Part shown: positions 53,896 to 62,479 of the stretch, in pieces
Layout: each line of letters begins with the position of its first letter
How positions within the stretch are numbered: the first letter of the stretch is position 1
Assembly: GCF_003116015.1 (NCBI RefSeq)
Contig: NZ_LGQZ01000002.1
Span: 37,989 to 101,988, forward strand
Direction: 5' to 3'
Source: Azospirillum sp. TSO22-1
GTDB lineage: Bacteria > Pseudomonadota > Alphaproteobacteria > Azospirillales > Azospirillaceae
Length of the DNA: 64,000 bases
The notes under the pieces: generated by a model
The model's database searches: none
What the model saw: the letters and a program-made list of their open reading frames with translations, nothing else
Told to the model about the DNA's origin: nothing
Position numbers and translations under genes: made by a program

Positions 53896-56786
53896 CCGGA
53901 GCACCCGCTGTCCCCCGCGCGACCATCCGCCTGCAGTTCAGCAAGGAGTTCACCTTCGGTCAAGCGACCGGGCTGGCGCCGTACTTCGCGGCGCTGGGGG
54001 TGAGCCACGTCTACGCCTCGCCGTTCCTGATGGCGCGGTCGGGCTCGACGCACGGCTACGACATCACCGACCACACCCGCGTCAACCCGGAGATCGGCGA
54101 CGAAGCCGCCTTCGACCGCTTCGTCGCGGCGCTGCACGAGCACGGCATCGGCCTGATCCTCGACTTCGTGCCCAACCACATGGGCGTCGGCGCCAGCGAC
54201 AACCCCTGGTGGCTCGACGTGCTGGAGTGGGGGCCGGCCTCGCCCTTCGCGCAGTTCTTCGACATCGACTGGGAGCCGGCGGAAACCCGCATGCACGGCA
54301 AGGTGCTGCTGCCCTTCCTCGGCGACCGTTACGGCGCGGTGCTGGAACGCGGCGAGCTGCAATTGAAGTTCGACGCGGAGCGCGGCGCCTTCAGCGTCTG
54401 GTACTGGTCGCACCGCTTGCCCGTAGCCGTGCGCAACTACCCGCGCCTGCTGAAGGCGGCGCGCGACCTGTTGATGGCCGAGGGCGTCGCGCTCGATGCG
54501 CTGGTCGCCGCCTTCGCCGGTTTGGGCAGCACGCCCCGGTCGGTGCAGCGCCAGGCGACCGTGCACCGCGAGGCGGAGGAACTGCGCGCCCAGCTCGCCG
54601 CCACCGTTGCCGCCCACCCCGGCATCGCTTCCGCCATCGGGCAGGCGGTCGCCCACATCAACGGCACCCCCGGCCAGCCGGACAGCTTCCATGAGCTGCA
54701 CCGCCTGCTGGAGGAGCAGCACTACCGCGTCGCTTTCTGGCGCGTCGCGGCGGACGAGATCAACTACCGCCGCTTCTTCGACATCAACGACCTCGCCGGC
54801 CTGCGCATCGAACGGCCGGAGCTGTTCGAGCTGGCGCACCGCCTCGTCTTCCGCCTGATCGGCGAGGGCAAGCTGCAGGGCATCCGCCTCGACCACATCG
54901 ACGGCCTGTACGACCCGGTCGAGTATTGCGAGCGGTTGCAGGACCGCGCGGCGTACCTGACGCTGAACGTCGGCGCCTCGGCGCTCGACCCGCCCGGCGT
55001 GCGGCTCAAGCAGCCGTTCTACGTGGTGGTGGAGAAGATCCTGGCGCACCACGAGACCCTGCGCGCGGACTGGCCGGTCGCCGGCACCACCGGCTACGAG
55101 TTCATGAACCTCGTTGGCGGCCTGTTCGTCGATCCGGCCGCCGAAGAGGCGATGACCCGGACCTACCACGGCTTCATCCGCCGCGAGGTCGATTTCGGGA
55201 AGATGGTCGTCGAGACCAAGCGCAAGGTGATGCTGTCCAGCCTGGCGAGCGAGCTGCACGTGCTCGCCTCGCAGATCCACCGGCTGGCGCAGGAGAGCTG
55301 GAACACCCGCGACTTCACCTTCACCGGCATCCGCCGCGCCCTGGTGGACGTCGCCGCCTGCCTGCCGGTCTACCGCACCTACGTGACGGCCGACCGGGTG
55401 GACGAGGGGGACCGCAAGTACCTGGACTGGGCGGTCGCCCGCGCCCGCAAGCTGGCCGGCGCCGCCGACGCCTCGGTGTACGACTTCCTGCATGGCGTGC
55501 TGACCACCGACCTCGCGCGCGAGCAGGAGGGGACGGGCCGCGGCCGGCACGGCTACAGGCCGGCGGACGTCGTCGCCATCGCCATGAAGTTCCAGCAGTT
55601 CACCGGCCCGGTGATGGCGAAGTCGCTGGAGGACACGGTGTTCTACCGCTACTTCCGCCTCGTCGCGCTGAACGAGGTGGGCGGCGAGCCGAGCCGGTGG
55701 GGCACCAGCCCGTCGGCCTTCCACCATGTGAACCAGGAGCGCCTCAAGCGCTTCCCCTTCAACCTGCTGGCCACCGCCACCCACGACCACAAGCGCGGCG
55801 AGGACACCCGCGCCCGCATCTGCGTGCTGTCCGAGATGCCGGAGCTGTGGGAACAGCGGGTGCGCCGCTGGCAGCGCATGAATCGCTTCAAGAAGCGGGA
55901 GATCGACGGCCTCGCCGCGCCCGGCCGCAACGACGAGTACATGCTGTACCAGACCCTGGTCGGCGCGTGGCCGCTCGACCTCGGCTGGCCGACGGGCGAG
56001 GGTCTGAAGGATTTCTGCGAGCGCATCCGCGCCTATATGACCAAGGCGGTGCGCGAGGCCAAGGTGCGCTCCTCCTGGACCGCGCCCAACGCCGACTACG
56101 AGGAGGCGCTGACGCGCTTCGTCCAGGGCGTGCTCGATCCCGAGCGCAGCGCCACCTTCCTGGCCGAGCTGATGGACCTGCTGGAGACGGTGGCGCCGGT
56201 CGGCGCGCTCAACGGCCTGTCGCAGGCGCTGTTGAAGCTGACCGCGCCGGGCGTGCCGGACATCTACCAGGGGACCGACTTCTGGGATCTCAGCCTCGTC
56301 GATCCCGACAACCGCCGTCCGGTGGACTACGCCGCCCGCCACACGGCGCTGACCGACGCACCGGAGGTCGCGCGCCTGATCGACGGCTGGCGCGATGGCC
56401 GCATCAAGCAGTTCGTCGTCGCCCGCACCCTGGACCTGCGCAAGCGCGAGGCGGCGCTGTTCGCCGCCGGCGACTACCGCCCGGTGGAGGCGGTGGGCGA
56501 CCACGCCGAGCGGGTGGTCGCCTTCCTGCGCCGGGCCGGCGACGGCTTCGCGCTGGCCGTGGCGCCGCGCCTGACGCTGCCGCTGATGCAGGGCGTGGCG
56601 GTGCCGCTGCCGCCGGCCGAGGTCTGGGGCGACACCGCGTTGATGCTGCCCGAACTGCTGGAGACAGCGGCGCCGGTGGATGTCTTCACCGGCCGCACCG
56701 TCGGCCTGCCGCCTGACGGCCGGCTGCCGCTGACCGCGCTGCTGGACCGCTTCCCGCTGGCGCTGCTGCACGTTCCCACGGGGTGA
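53892..56786 (+). CDS. treY: Malto-oligosyltrehalose synthase
   Basis: The 964-residue GH13 enzyme turns the reducing end of a malto-oligosaccharide into a trehalosyl unit by intramolecular transglycosylation. Family pieces are SHVYASPFLMARSGSTHGYD, DFVPNHMGVG, GIRLDHIDGLYDP (nucleophile), FYVVVEKILAHHETL (acid/base) and the late NLLATATHDHKRGED. Its usual partner TreZ, which releases trehalose, is not in the window and must lie elsewhere or be replaced. It shares ATGA with malQ. Confidence 0.95.
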   Translation: MTGAPAVPRATIRLQFSKEFTFGQATGLAPYFAALGVSHVYASPFLMARSGSTHGYDITDHTRVNPEIGDEAAFDRFVAALHEHGIGLILDFVPNHMGVGASDNPWWLDVLEWGPASPFAQFFDIDWEPAETRMHGKVLLPFLGDRYGAVLERGELQLKFDAERGAFSVWYWSHRLPVAVRNYPRLLKAARDLLMAEGVALDALVAAFAGLGSTPRSVQRQATVHREAEELRAQLAATVAAHPGIASAIGQAVAHINGTPGQPDSFHELHRLLEEQHYRVAFWRVAADEINYRRFFDINDLAGLRIERPELFELAHRLVFRLIGEGKLQGIRLDHIDGLYDPVEYCERLQDRAAYLTLNVGASALDPPGVRLKQPFYVVVEKILAHHETLRADWPVAGTTGYEFMNLVGGLFVDPAAEEAMTRTYHGFIRREVDFGKMVVETKRKVMLSSLASELHVLASQIHRLAQESWNTRDFTFTGIRRALVDVAACLPVYRTYVTADRVDEGDRKYLDWAVARARKLAGAADASVYDFLHGVLTTDLAREQEGTGRGRHGYRPADVVAIAMKFQQFTGPVMAKSLEDTVFYRYFRLVALNEVGGEPSRWGTSPSAFHHVNQERLKRFPFNLLATATHDHKRGEDTRARICVLSEMPELWEQRVRRWQRMNRFKKREIDGLAAPGRNDEYMLYQTLVGAWPLDLGWPTGEGLKDFCERIRAYMTKAVREAKVRSSWTAPNADYEEALTRFVQGVLDPERSATFLAELMDLLETVAPVGALNGLSQALLKLTAPGVPDIYQGTDFWDLSLVDPDNRRPVDYAARHTALTDAPEVARLIDGWRDGRIKQFVVARTLDLRKREAALFAAGDYRPVEAVGDHAERVVAFLRRAGDGFALAVAPRLTLPLMQGVAVPLPPAEVWGDTALMLPELLETAAPVDVFTGRTVGLPPDGRLPLTALLDRFPLALLHVPTG

Positions 56787-56821
56787 CCATGCAAGAGGTG
56801 CGGCTTTTTGCGTGGCGCGGC

Positions 56822-56848
56822 TTGACCGGCGCCGCGGCGACCTAGATT
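56822..56848 (+). promoter_or_regulatory. Candidate promoter of bacterioferritin
   Basis: TTGACC (56822-56827) and TAGATT (56843-56848) are spaced by 15 bases, short of the ideal 17. They lie 31 bases before the bfr ATG, whose GGGAGG ribosome site is 5 bases upstream. No iron-regulator box is evident. Confidence 0.4.
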
Positions 56849-56878
56849 GGACTCGCAGGGCTCAGACGGGAGGCATCG

Positions 56879-57355
56879 ATGAAGGGCGATCCGACAGTCA
56901 TCCGGCACCTCAACACCATACTCACGAATGAGTTGACCGCCATCAACCAGTATTACTTGCATGCGCGCATGCTGAAGAACTGGGGGCTCAAGCGCATCGC
57001 CCACAAGGTCTACGAGGAATCCATCGGCGAGATGAAGCACGCCGACAAGCTGATCGAGCGTATCCTGTTCCTTGAAGGCCTGCCCAACCTCCAGGACCTG
57101 CACAAGTTGAAGATCGGCGAGGATCTGGTGGAGATGCTGACCGCCGACCTCGGCATCGAGTCCGGCAACCGCGGTAACCTCCAGACGGCCATCGCCGACT
57201 GCGAGGCCATCAAGGACTACCAGAGCCGCGAGATCCTGGTGAGCATCCTCGACGACACCGAGGAGCACATCGACTGGCTGGAAACCCAACTCGACCTCAT
57301 CCAGCGGATCGGGCTGCAGGCCTACCAGCAGGAGCAACTGTACGGGGACGATTAG
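56879..57355 (+). CDS. bfr: Bacterioferritin (heme-binding ferritin)
   Basis: The 158-residue four-helix protein forms 24-mer shells that store iron. The heme ligand M52 is present in IGEMKHAD, and ferroxidase ligands E18, E51, H54, E94 and H130 align with those of known Bfr without gaps. Position 127, normally Glu, is Thr here (DDTEEH), so the di-iron site may be altered or use a neighbouring Glu. Length equals the family norm. No bfd gene is adjacent. Confidence 0.93.
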   Translation: MKGDPTVIRHLNTILTNELTAINQYYLHARMLKNWGLKRIAHKVYEESIGEMKHADKLIERILFLEGLPNLQDLHKLKIGEDLVEMLTADLGIESGNRGNLQTAIADCEAIKDYQSREILVSILDDTEEHIDWLETQLDLIQRIGLQAYQQEQLYGDD

Positions 57356-57364
57356 TCCGTTTTC

Positions 57365-57568
57365 CTACCGCTGCCACCACGCGCTCGGCCGTCCCTGCGA
57401 CAATGGCGGCTGGCGCGTCGTCTTGTTCGCCTTCTCGGCGCAGGCGTAGTGCCAGGCATGCCCCTGCGGATCGCCGGCCCAGCGTGCCTGGCCGGGCAGG
57501 ATCAGGTCGCCGCAGTGTTGGCAGCGCGGTCTCGAAGGCGAGGAGGCGACGACGTCGTGTTCGGCCAT
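57365..57568 (-). CDS. Small zinc-ribbon-like protein, hypothetical
   Basis: A 67-residue frame with a metal-binding pattern CQHCGDLILPGQARW...GHAWHYAC (two CxxC/HxxxC-type knuckles) and a basic tail. This suggests a small zinc-binding protein. No family is recognised. It converges on bfr with nine bases between the stops. The ATG at 57568 is preferred because the motif follows soon after it. Confidence 0.6.
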   Translation of the reverse strand: MAEHDVVASSPSRPRCQHCGDLILPGQARWAGDPQGHAWHYACAEKANKTTRQPPLSQGRPSAWWQR

Positions 57569-57686
57569 GACGCAAAAAGCTCTGTGCGGAGAAGCGGCGA
57601 CACGCTGCACTTAAGCCTTCGGTCATAGGCCTCGCAACGGCGCAAAGGGAGGGAAGCCCTCTCCCGCCCGGACAGGTGCCGGGGCC

Positions 57687-57983
57687 TCACCATGGCCGAC
57701 GGTACGGATCCCAGCGCTGGTCACGCCACGGATCGCGGGCCCACGGCGGCGGCGGCGGGGGCGCCCACTGGCGGCGCGCCTCGCGGCGCTGCTCGATCTC
57801 GCGGCCGAGGCGGACGCAGGCCCGCCGGTTGCCCCAGTCGCACGCCTCGCGCAGTTCCCGCATATAGCCGCGGCCGCCGCCCCAGCCGCCACCCCATCCG
57901 TTGTGGTCGTGCGCCTGGGCCAGCGAGGGGGTGATGGCGGTGAACAGGATGGCTGCCGCCGCAGCCAGCAACCGGGTGTGCAT
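57687..57983 (-). CDS. Small secreted Gly/Pro/Trp-rich protein
   Basis: The 98-residue protein has a clear signal peptide (MHTRLLAAAAAILFTAITPS then LAQA) and a mature part with a Gly-Trp segment, a charged helix with two Cys (REACDWGNRRACVRLG) and a Pro-rich, Arg/Trp-rich end. It resembles small periplasmic proteins found near stress genes in alphaproteobacteria. The function is unknown. TGGAGCG precedes the start. Confidence 0.7.
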   Translation of the reverse strand: MHTRLLAAAAAILFTAITPSLAQAHDHNGWGGGWGGGRGYMRELREACDWGNRRACVRLGREIEQRREARRQWAPPPPPPWARDPWRDQRWDPYRRPW

Positions 57984-58044
57984 CGGAGCGCTCCAGAAAG
58001 AGGCTTGTTCTGGATGAACGCTGCCGGTCGCGGGACTATTCCGT

Positions 58045-58530
58045 TCAGACCGAGACGTTGCTGACCAGCGACTCGCGCGGCGCGGCAGCGGCGCGGCGGT
58101 AAGCGCCAAGGGCGGCGGCCCAGGGCTCGATGTGCAGGCCGCTGCCGATGGCTTCCTGCGCGATGCTCTGGGTGAGGAACCCGGTGCTCGGGCTCGCCGC
58201 GGCTTGCTGCTGCGGTGGGGGCGGCGGCGCGGCCTCGGCGCGGACGCCGCTCTCGGCGCGCGGCTGGCCGGCCTCGGTGGCGGAGCCGGGCGCGCGGCTG
58301 CGCACCGCATCGCCGGAGGCGCCGGAGCCGCGGCGGACCGCGTCCTCGGAGGTCTGCTGCGATTCGTCGACCCTGGGGTCGCGCAGGCGCCGGTCCTCGT
58401 CGGGGATCGGCTGGATCGGCCGCACCGCGATCGCATCGGATTCCAGCATCTGGCGCAGCTTCAGCGTCCCGGTCGGAGCGCTGCTCCGAACGTAGGCTGA
58501 GGGCGGCGGGATGGCGGCGATGCTGGTCAC
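58045..58530 (-). CDS. Hypothetical Pro/Ala-rich protein
   Basis: The frame codes for about 161 residues from the GTG at 58530. A conserved-looking N-terminal part (TGTLKLRQMLESDAIAVRPI) is followed by a low-complexity, Pro/Gln/Ala-rich middle and a C-terminal stretch GSGLHIEPWAAALGAYRR. It looks partly disordered. There is no good ribosome site; a GTG five codons upstream or an ATG at 58626 could also be the start. No family is recognised. Confidence 0.5.
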   Translation of the reverse strand: MTSIAAIPPPSAYVRSSAPTGTLKLRQMLESDAIAVRPIQPIPDEDRRLRDPRVDESQQTSEDAVRRGSGASGDAVRSRAPGSATEAGQPRAESGVRAEAAPPPPPQQQAAASPSTGFLTQSIAQEAIGSGLHIEPWAAALGAYRRAAAAPRESLVSNVSV

Positions 58531-58748
58531 GGGGCAAAAGGTCACAGGTTGGTCTGCCGGAAGCTTACGCGCGCAGGGTTCCCGAAACGTTAATTTCCGC
58601 GTAACGGTTCGTCGGCGTGCCCGCATGACCCTGCGCTCGGCAGCATTTTACGTTAATCCGGTTTAAAGGAAGCGCGGCTAGCTTCCCAAGGAGCAGAAGG
58701 CTGTCCGGCGGGCCGTGTGGCGGTATCCCGGACGGCGAGGGCCGGAGC

Positions 58749-60422
58749 ATGAGTGGACACGCCGAAGACCAGTCGATCATGGCCGCCGCGGTCGCCGCGG
58801 CCGGCGACGTCGGCTACTGCTGGGACTTCGCGGCGGACACCATCACCTGGGCCGGCGACGCGCGGTGTCTGTTCGGCGGCGATCCGGTGGGCAACGGCGA
58901 GGAGCTGCGCCGGTGCATCCGTGACGACGACCGTGCCCGCCGCCGCCGCGTGCTGTCGCGCCACATCGACCATGACACGCCCTTCGACGTGGACTACCGG
59001 CTGCGGCTGGCCGACGGCGCCCAGCGTTGGGTGCACGACCGCGGGCGGGTGGAGCGCGCGGCCGACGGCACGCCGGTGCGGCTGTACGGCATGCTGCGCA
59101 CCATCGACGGCCGCAAGGCCTACGAGGTCGAACTGGAGCAGCAGGCGCACTTCGACCCGATGACCGGGCTGGTCAACCTCAACCGCCTGCGCGATTCGCT
59201 GCACCAGGCGCTGGTCGCCGCCGGTCGGTTCGAGCGCTCGGCCGTGTATCTGGCGGTGGGCATCGACAAGCTGGGGCTGGTCAACGAGGCGCTGGGCCAC
59301 GCCGCCGCCGACGCGGTGGTGGTGGAGGTGGCGCGCCGCCTCGCCGCGGTGGTGCGACCGGGCGACACCGTCGGGCGGGGCGGCGGCGACATCTTCGGCG
59401 TGGTGCTGCCGCACTGCCCGGAGGAGCACATGCCCGCCGTCGCCGAGAAGCTGCTGGCGGCGGTGCGGGCCGGGCCGATCGCCTCCCCGGCCGGGCCGAT
59501 CCACGCCACGGTGTCGGTCGGCGGCATCGTCGCCGGGCGCGACGCCGGCAGCGTCGAGGAGGCGATGACCCGCGCCGACACCGCGCTGCACGAGGCCAAG
59601 CGCCAGGGCCGCGACTGTTTCTGGCCGCACCACGCCACCAGCCTGCAGCAGAGCGCGCTGCGCGCCAGCCTCGCCATCGGCCAGCGGGTCAAGGCCGCGC
59701 TGATGAGCGATAGCCTGCGCTTCGCCTTCCAGCCCGTGGTCGATTCGTCCGGCGGGGTGGACTTCTTCGAGTGCCTGCTGCGCATGGACGGCGACGGCGG
59801 GTCGGTGCTGCCGGCCGGGCAGTTCGTGCCGGCGGTCGAGCGCTTGGGGATGGCGCGGCGGGTCGATCACCACACGCTGGGCATGGCGCTGCGCGAACTG
59901 CGCGCCCACGACGAGGTGCAGCTGTCGCTCAACGTCTCGGCCGAGACGACCGGCGACCGGACGTGGCTCGCCGCGTTGCAGGGCATGCTCGCCGACCGGC
60001 CGGAGATCGCCAGCCGCCTGATCGTCGAGATCACCGAGACCGCGGTGATCGAGGACCTGGACGAGGCCGCGCGCTTCGTCGCCGCGGTGCGCACGATGGG
60101 CTGCCGGGTGGCGCTCGACGACTTCGGGGCGGGCTACATCTCCTACCAGCACCTGCGCGCTCTGCCGGTGGACATCGTCAAGATCGACGGCGCCTTCGTG
60201 CGCGACATGCATGACAGCGCCGAGGCGCTGCTGTTCATACGCACTCTGGTCGGGTTGGCCCGCGGCTTCGGCCTGACCACCGTGGCCGAGTGCGTCGAGG
60301 ACGAGACGCAGGCTACGGCGTTGCGGCGCGAGGGGGTGCGGCTGCTGCAGGGCTGGCACTTCGGCCGCCCCAGCCTGGAGCGCCCGTGGCTCGGCGCGGT
60401 CGAGCCGCTGGCCGCCGATTAG
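58749..60422 (+). CDS. PAS-GGDEF-EAL protein, probable c-di-GMP phosphodiesterase
   Basis: The 557-residue cytoplasmic protein has an N-terminal PAS-like domain (about 15-125), a GGDEF domain (about 130-290) and an EAL domain (about 310-550). The GGDEF site reads RGGGDIFG, so the catalytic Glu is Ile and cyclase activity is doubtful. The EAL site reads ECLLR but keeps the metal-binding Glu, along with LNVSAE, EITETAVIED, DDFGAGY and DIVKIDGAFV. It probably degrades c-di-GMP, perhaps with the GGDEF part binding GTP. GCGAGG lies 8 bases before the ATG. Confidence 0.9.
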   Translation: MSGHAEDQSIMAAAVAAAGDVGYCWDFAADTITWAGDARCLFGGDPVGNGEELRRCIRDDDRARRRRVLSRHIDHDTPFDVDYRLRLADGAQRWVHDRGRVERAADGTPVRLYGMLRTIDGRKAYEVELEQQAHFDPMTGLVNLNRLRDSLHQALVAAGRFERSAVYLAVGIDKLGLVNEALGHAAADAVVVEVARRLAAVVRPGDTVGRGGGDIFGVVLPHCPEEHMPAVAEKLLAAVRAGPIASPAGPIHATVSVGGIVAGRDAGSVEEAMTRADTALHEAKRQGRDCFWPHHATSLQQSALRASLAIGQRVKAALMSDSLRFAFQPVVDSSGGVDFFECLLRMDGDGGSVLPAGQFVPAVERLGMARRVDHHTLGMALRELRAHDEVQLSLNVSAETTGDRTWLAALQGMLADRPEIASRLIVEITETAVIEDLDEAARFVAAVRTMGCRVALDDFGAGYISYQHLRALPVDIVKIDGAFVRDMHDSAEALLFIRTLVGLARGFGLTTVAECVEDETQATALRREGVRLLQGWHFGRPSLERPWLGAVEPLAAD

Positions 60423-60616
60423 CCGCCTCCCGGCCGAAGGTGGTATCCCATACCCTCTCCGGAAGCGTAGGCTTGAGGGCGTCGCGCCGGGTGGCGGGAG
60501 CCGGCGACCTTAACCTATGTCATGTCGAGCGCCAGACGCCATTGTGCTAATACTTCCAACCAGTGATGCACCGGAGACGGTGCTTCCAATCCAAGGTTGG
60601 TTTCGGATCGAATATC

Positions 60617-60985
60617 ATGGGTCAGTCGATGAACGCGGGCGGGGGCCGGAACTGGGCGGTGCTGGTGGTCGAGGACGACCCGCTGGTGCGCGCCACCGGG
60701 GTCGACCTGTTCGTGGATCTGGGGCTGCGCACCTACGGTGCCTACAACGGTGCCGACGCCCTGCGCCTGCTCGAGGAGAAGCCGCAGATCCGCCTCGTGT
60801 TGGCCGACGTGCGGATGCCCGGCATGGACGGCACCCAGCTGGCGCAGGAGATCGCCAGGCTGCGCCCCGACATCCGCGTGGTGCTCACCTCCGGCTATGT
60901 CGGGGAGGAGCAGGTCGCCGGCTACCCCTTCGTGCCCAAGCCGTGGCGGGCCGAAGTCATCGCCGCGGTCGTCGATACGCCCTGA
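60617..60985 (+). CDS. Single-domain response regulator (CpdR-like)
   Basis: The 122-residue protein is one receiver domain: acidic pair VVEDDPLVR, phospho-acceptor Asp in LADVRMPGMDG, Thr/Ser in LTSGYVG and Lys in FVPKPW. Sequence and length resemble CpdR and other stand-alone receivers of alphaproteobacterial hybrid-kinase relays. It could accept phosphate from the HDFNN-type kinase at 2339, but that is only a guess. The ATG at 60617 is chosen over 60563; a terminator-like stem follows at 61089. Confidence 0.85.
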   Translation: MGQSMNAGGGRNWAVLVVEDDPLVRATGVDLFVDLGLRTYGAYNGADALRLLEEKPQIRLVLADVRMPGMDGTQLAQEIARLRPDIRVVLTSGYVGEEQVAGYPFVPKPWRAEVIAAVVDTP

Positions 60986-61088
60986 TCTGCCCGCGCTCGT
61001 CTTCCCACGGCAAACAATCGGCACGCGCGCGTGTTGTCCCGGGCGACCGTACGGCCGTTCGTGTGACCGCACACGACGCAAGTGAGAA

Positions 61089-61118
61089 GGCGGCATCCCC
61101 ACGGACACCGCCGTTTTT
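61089..61118 (+). terminator. Rho-independent terminator after the response regulator
   Basis: GGCGG (61089-61093) pairs with CCGCC (61108-61112), with an inner TCC/GGA pair, and a five-T run follows (61114-61118). It lies about 100 bases past the regulator stop and just before the end of the opposite-strand TadE/G-like gene. Confidence 0.5.
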
Positions 61119-61139
61119 CTGTCCGACTCGTGCCTGGGA

Positions 61140-61607
61140 TCAGATGGCGGTGCGGCGGACCACCGCTGTGACGTCGCCGTTGCGGCTGGCGCGGCGCACC
61201 ACCGAGCGCGCCTCCAGCGTGAAGTCCTGGAAGCCCAGCAGCCGCAGCAGGCCGGAGCGCACCACCGCCGTGCCGCGCACCGTCAGCGTCCCGTCCGTGG
61301 GGTTGTCGGCGATGGCCAGCGGCGCCGGCTCGGCGCCCAGGAAGCCGGTGGGGAAGGCGGTGGCGAAGAACTTGCGGATATGGCCGTCGCGTTGGTTGTC
61401 GAACAGCACGCGGCCGCCGGCCAGCGCCGCCTCGTCCACCGCGCGCGTCAGCCGGGCCTGCACCATGTAGCCGCGCACCGCGTCCGCGCCGTAGCCGACG
61501 GCCCCGGCCAGCGGAAGCAGCAGCAGCAGCAGGGCCGCGAACGCCAAGCGGCGGGCCGGCGAGGGGCGGGCCGGCTGCCCTAGCGGGCATGGATAGTACA
61601 TGCTCAT
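61140..61607 (-). CDS. TadE/TadG-like pilus-associated membrane protein
   Basis: The 155-residue protein has one membrane segment (LAFAALLLLLLPLAGAVGYG, about residues 22-41) preceded by a Pro/Arg-rich head, and an extracytoplasmic domain with the VDEAALAGGRVLFD motif seen in TadG/TadE pseudopilin-like proteins. Its place next to an Flp pilin and cpaBC supports a role in Tad pilus assembly. The ATG at 61607 follows GAGAG by 7 bases; the longer frame would need TTG. It is divergent from the pilin gene. Confidence 0.75.
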   Translation of the reverse strand: MSMYYPCPLGQPARPSPARRLAFAALLLLLLPLAGAVGYGADAVRGYMVQARLTRAVDEAALAGGRVLFDNQRDGHIRKFFATAFPTGFLGAEPAPLAIADNPTDGTLTVRGTAVVRSGLLRLLGFQDFTLEARSVVRRASRNGDVTAVVRRTAI

Positions 61608-62114
61608 CGTTGGACTCTCAGTCACCGTTGCGGTCAATCCCCGAGTCGCGGGGTAATCGCTTTCAGCGCCGTATTGCTCGTCAACCTCACCTGGCCGACT
61701 TGCGTATTACCGTACGGCGATTCTCCAGGTCTGTTCAAGCCAAATAACATACGTTTCATTACTAACACAGTGCTGGGAAGCTGCGACCGGTTTGTCGCTG
61801 CATTGCCGCAAAAATGCTTCGAAATTAGAACTATATTGTCGGTGACCTCCGCGGAAAAATCAGGCGGATCCAGCTTTAAAGCGGCGGCATGTTGCGGTGA
61901 AAGCCTGAAAAAATCCTTTCCGCATTCCGTGATAAAAAGAAGATAAAAAGAAGGCGGAAATGGTTTTACTTGGATTGCCACAGATTTTCTAACGCAAATG
62001 CTCCGGCTTAATCTTTCGTTAATAACTTTGTTATCTAATCACGGTGTGGCCGATCGCTATGAACACTCGCGAACAACGGCAAAATCAACAACATTCGCCC
62101 CAATGGAGGTTTCC
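61608..62114. other. 507-bp AT-rich intergenic region upstream of the Flp pilin
   Basis: This gap is the longest without a convincing gene and is clearly richer in A and T than the rest. It contains a palindrome ATAAC-TTT-GTTAT at 62022-62034 and AT-rich words such as TATCTAAT nearby, a plausible promoter/operator zone for the pilin operon. Frames of 90-115 codons exist on both strands but lack ribosome sites and family similarity. No RNA gene is recognised. Confidence 0.5.
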
Positions 62115-62291
62115 ATGCTCTCCCAGATCCGTTCGCTGATGAAGGACGAGTCCGGCGCTACCGCGATCGAATACGCGCTGCTGCTCGCCATGGTCGCCGT
62201 CGTGGTCGCCGGCTTCAGCGGCGGTATCGGCGACAAGATCAACACCATCCTGACCAGCGTCGACACCGGCCTGAAGCCCAAGACTCCTTGA
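62115..62291 (+). CDS. flp: Flp-type IVb pilin subunit
   Basis: The 58-residue prepilin has a short basic leader ending at Gly14 and the processing site G-ATAIEYALL, with Glu and Tyr at mature positions 5 and 6 as required by the TadV/CpaA prepilin peptidase. A single hydrophobic helix (LLLAMVAVVVAGFSGGIG) follows. It polymerises into the Tad/Flp pilus used for surface attachment. TGGAGGT is the ribosome site. A terminator-like stem separates it from cpaB. Confidence 0.94.
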   Translation: MLSQIRSLMKDESGATAIEYALLLAMVAVVVAGFSGGIGDKINTILTSVDTGLKPKTP

Positions 62292-62427
62292 TCAGCCGGT
62301 CGGTCCGGTAGCCCCGCAGGGGCGAATTGAAGGGGCTGACCGCCGGGGCGACGCACGGGAGCGGCGGGCGCAGGGCGCCGCCGCTGCCCGCCGGCGATCC
62401 CGCGGCTTTCGCCGCTCCAGCGTGTGC

Positions 62428-62459
62428 AACGCCGCGAGCCCCGGGCTCCGCGGCGTTTT
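62428..62459 (+). terminator. Terminator/attenuator between flp and cpaB
   Basis: AACGCCGCG (62428-62436) pairs with CGCGGCGTT (62449-62457), extended by AGCCC/GGGCT, and a TTTT run follows. Partial read-through would give much pilin and less of the assembly proteins, which is common in pilus operons. Confidence 0.7.
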
Positions 62460-62479
62460 CCGCGTAAAGAGGTCGTGCC

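Noticed and set aside
53691..56771. A 1026-codon minus-strand frame opposite treY
   Set aside because: It is composition-driven shadow of treY with no recognisable motif.
61634..61981. A 115-codon minus-strand frame in the AT-rich gap before flp
   Set aside because: It has no ribosome site and no family similarity, and overlaps a similar-sized frame on the other strand; it looks like chance.
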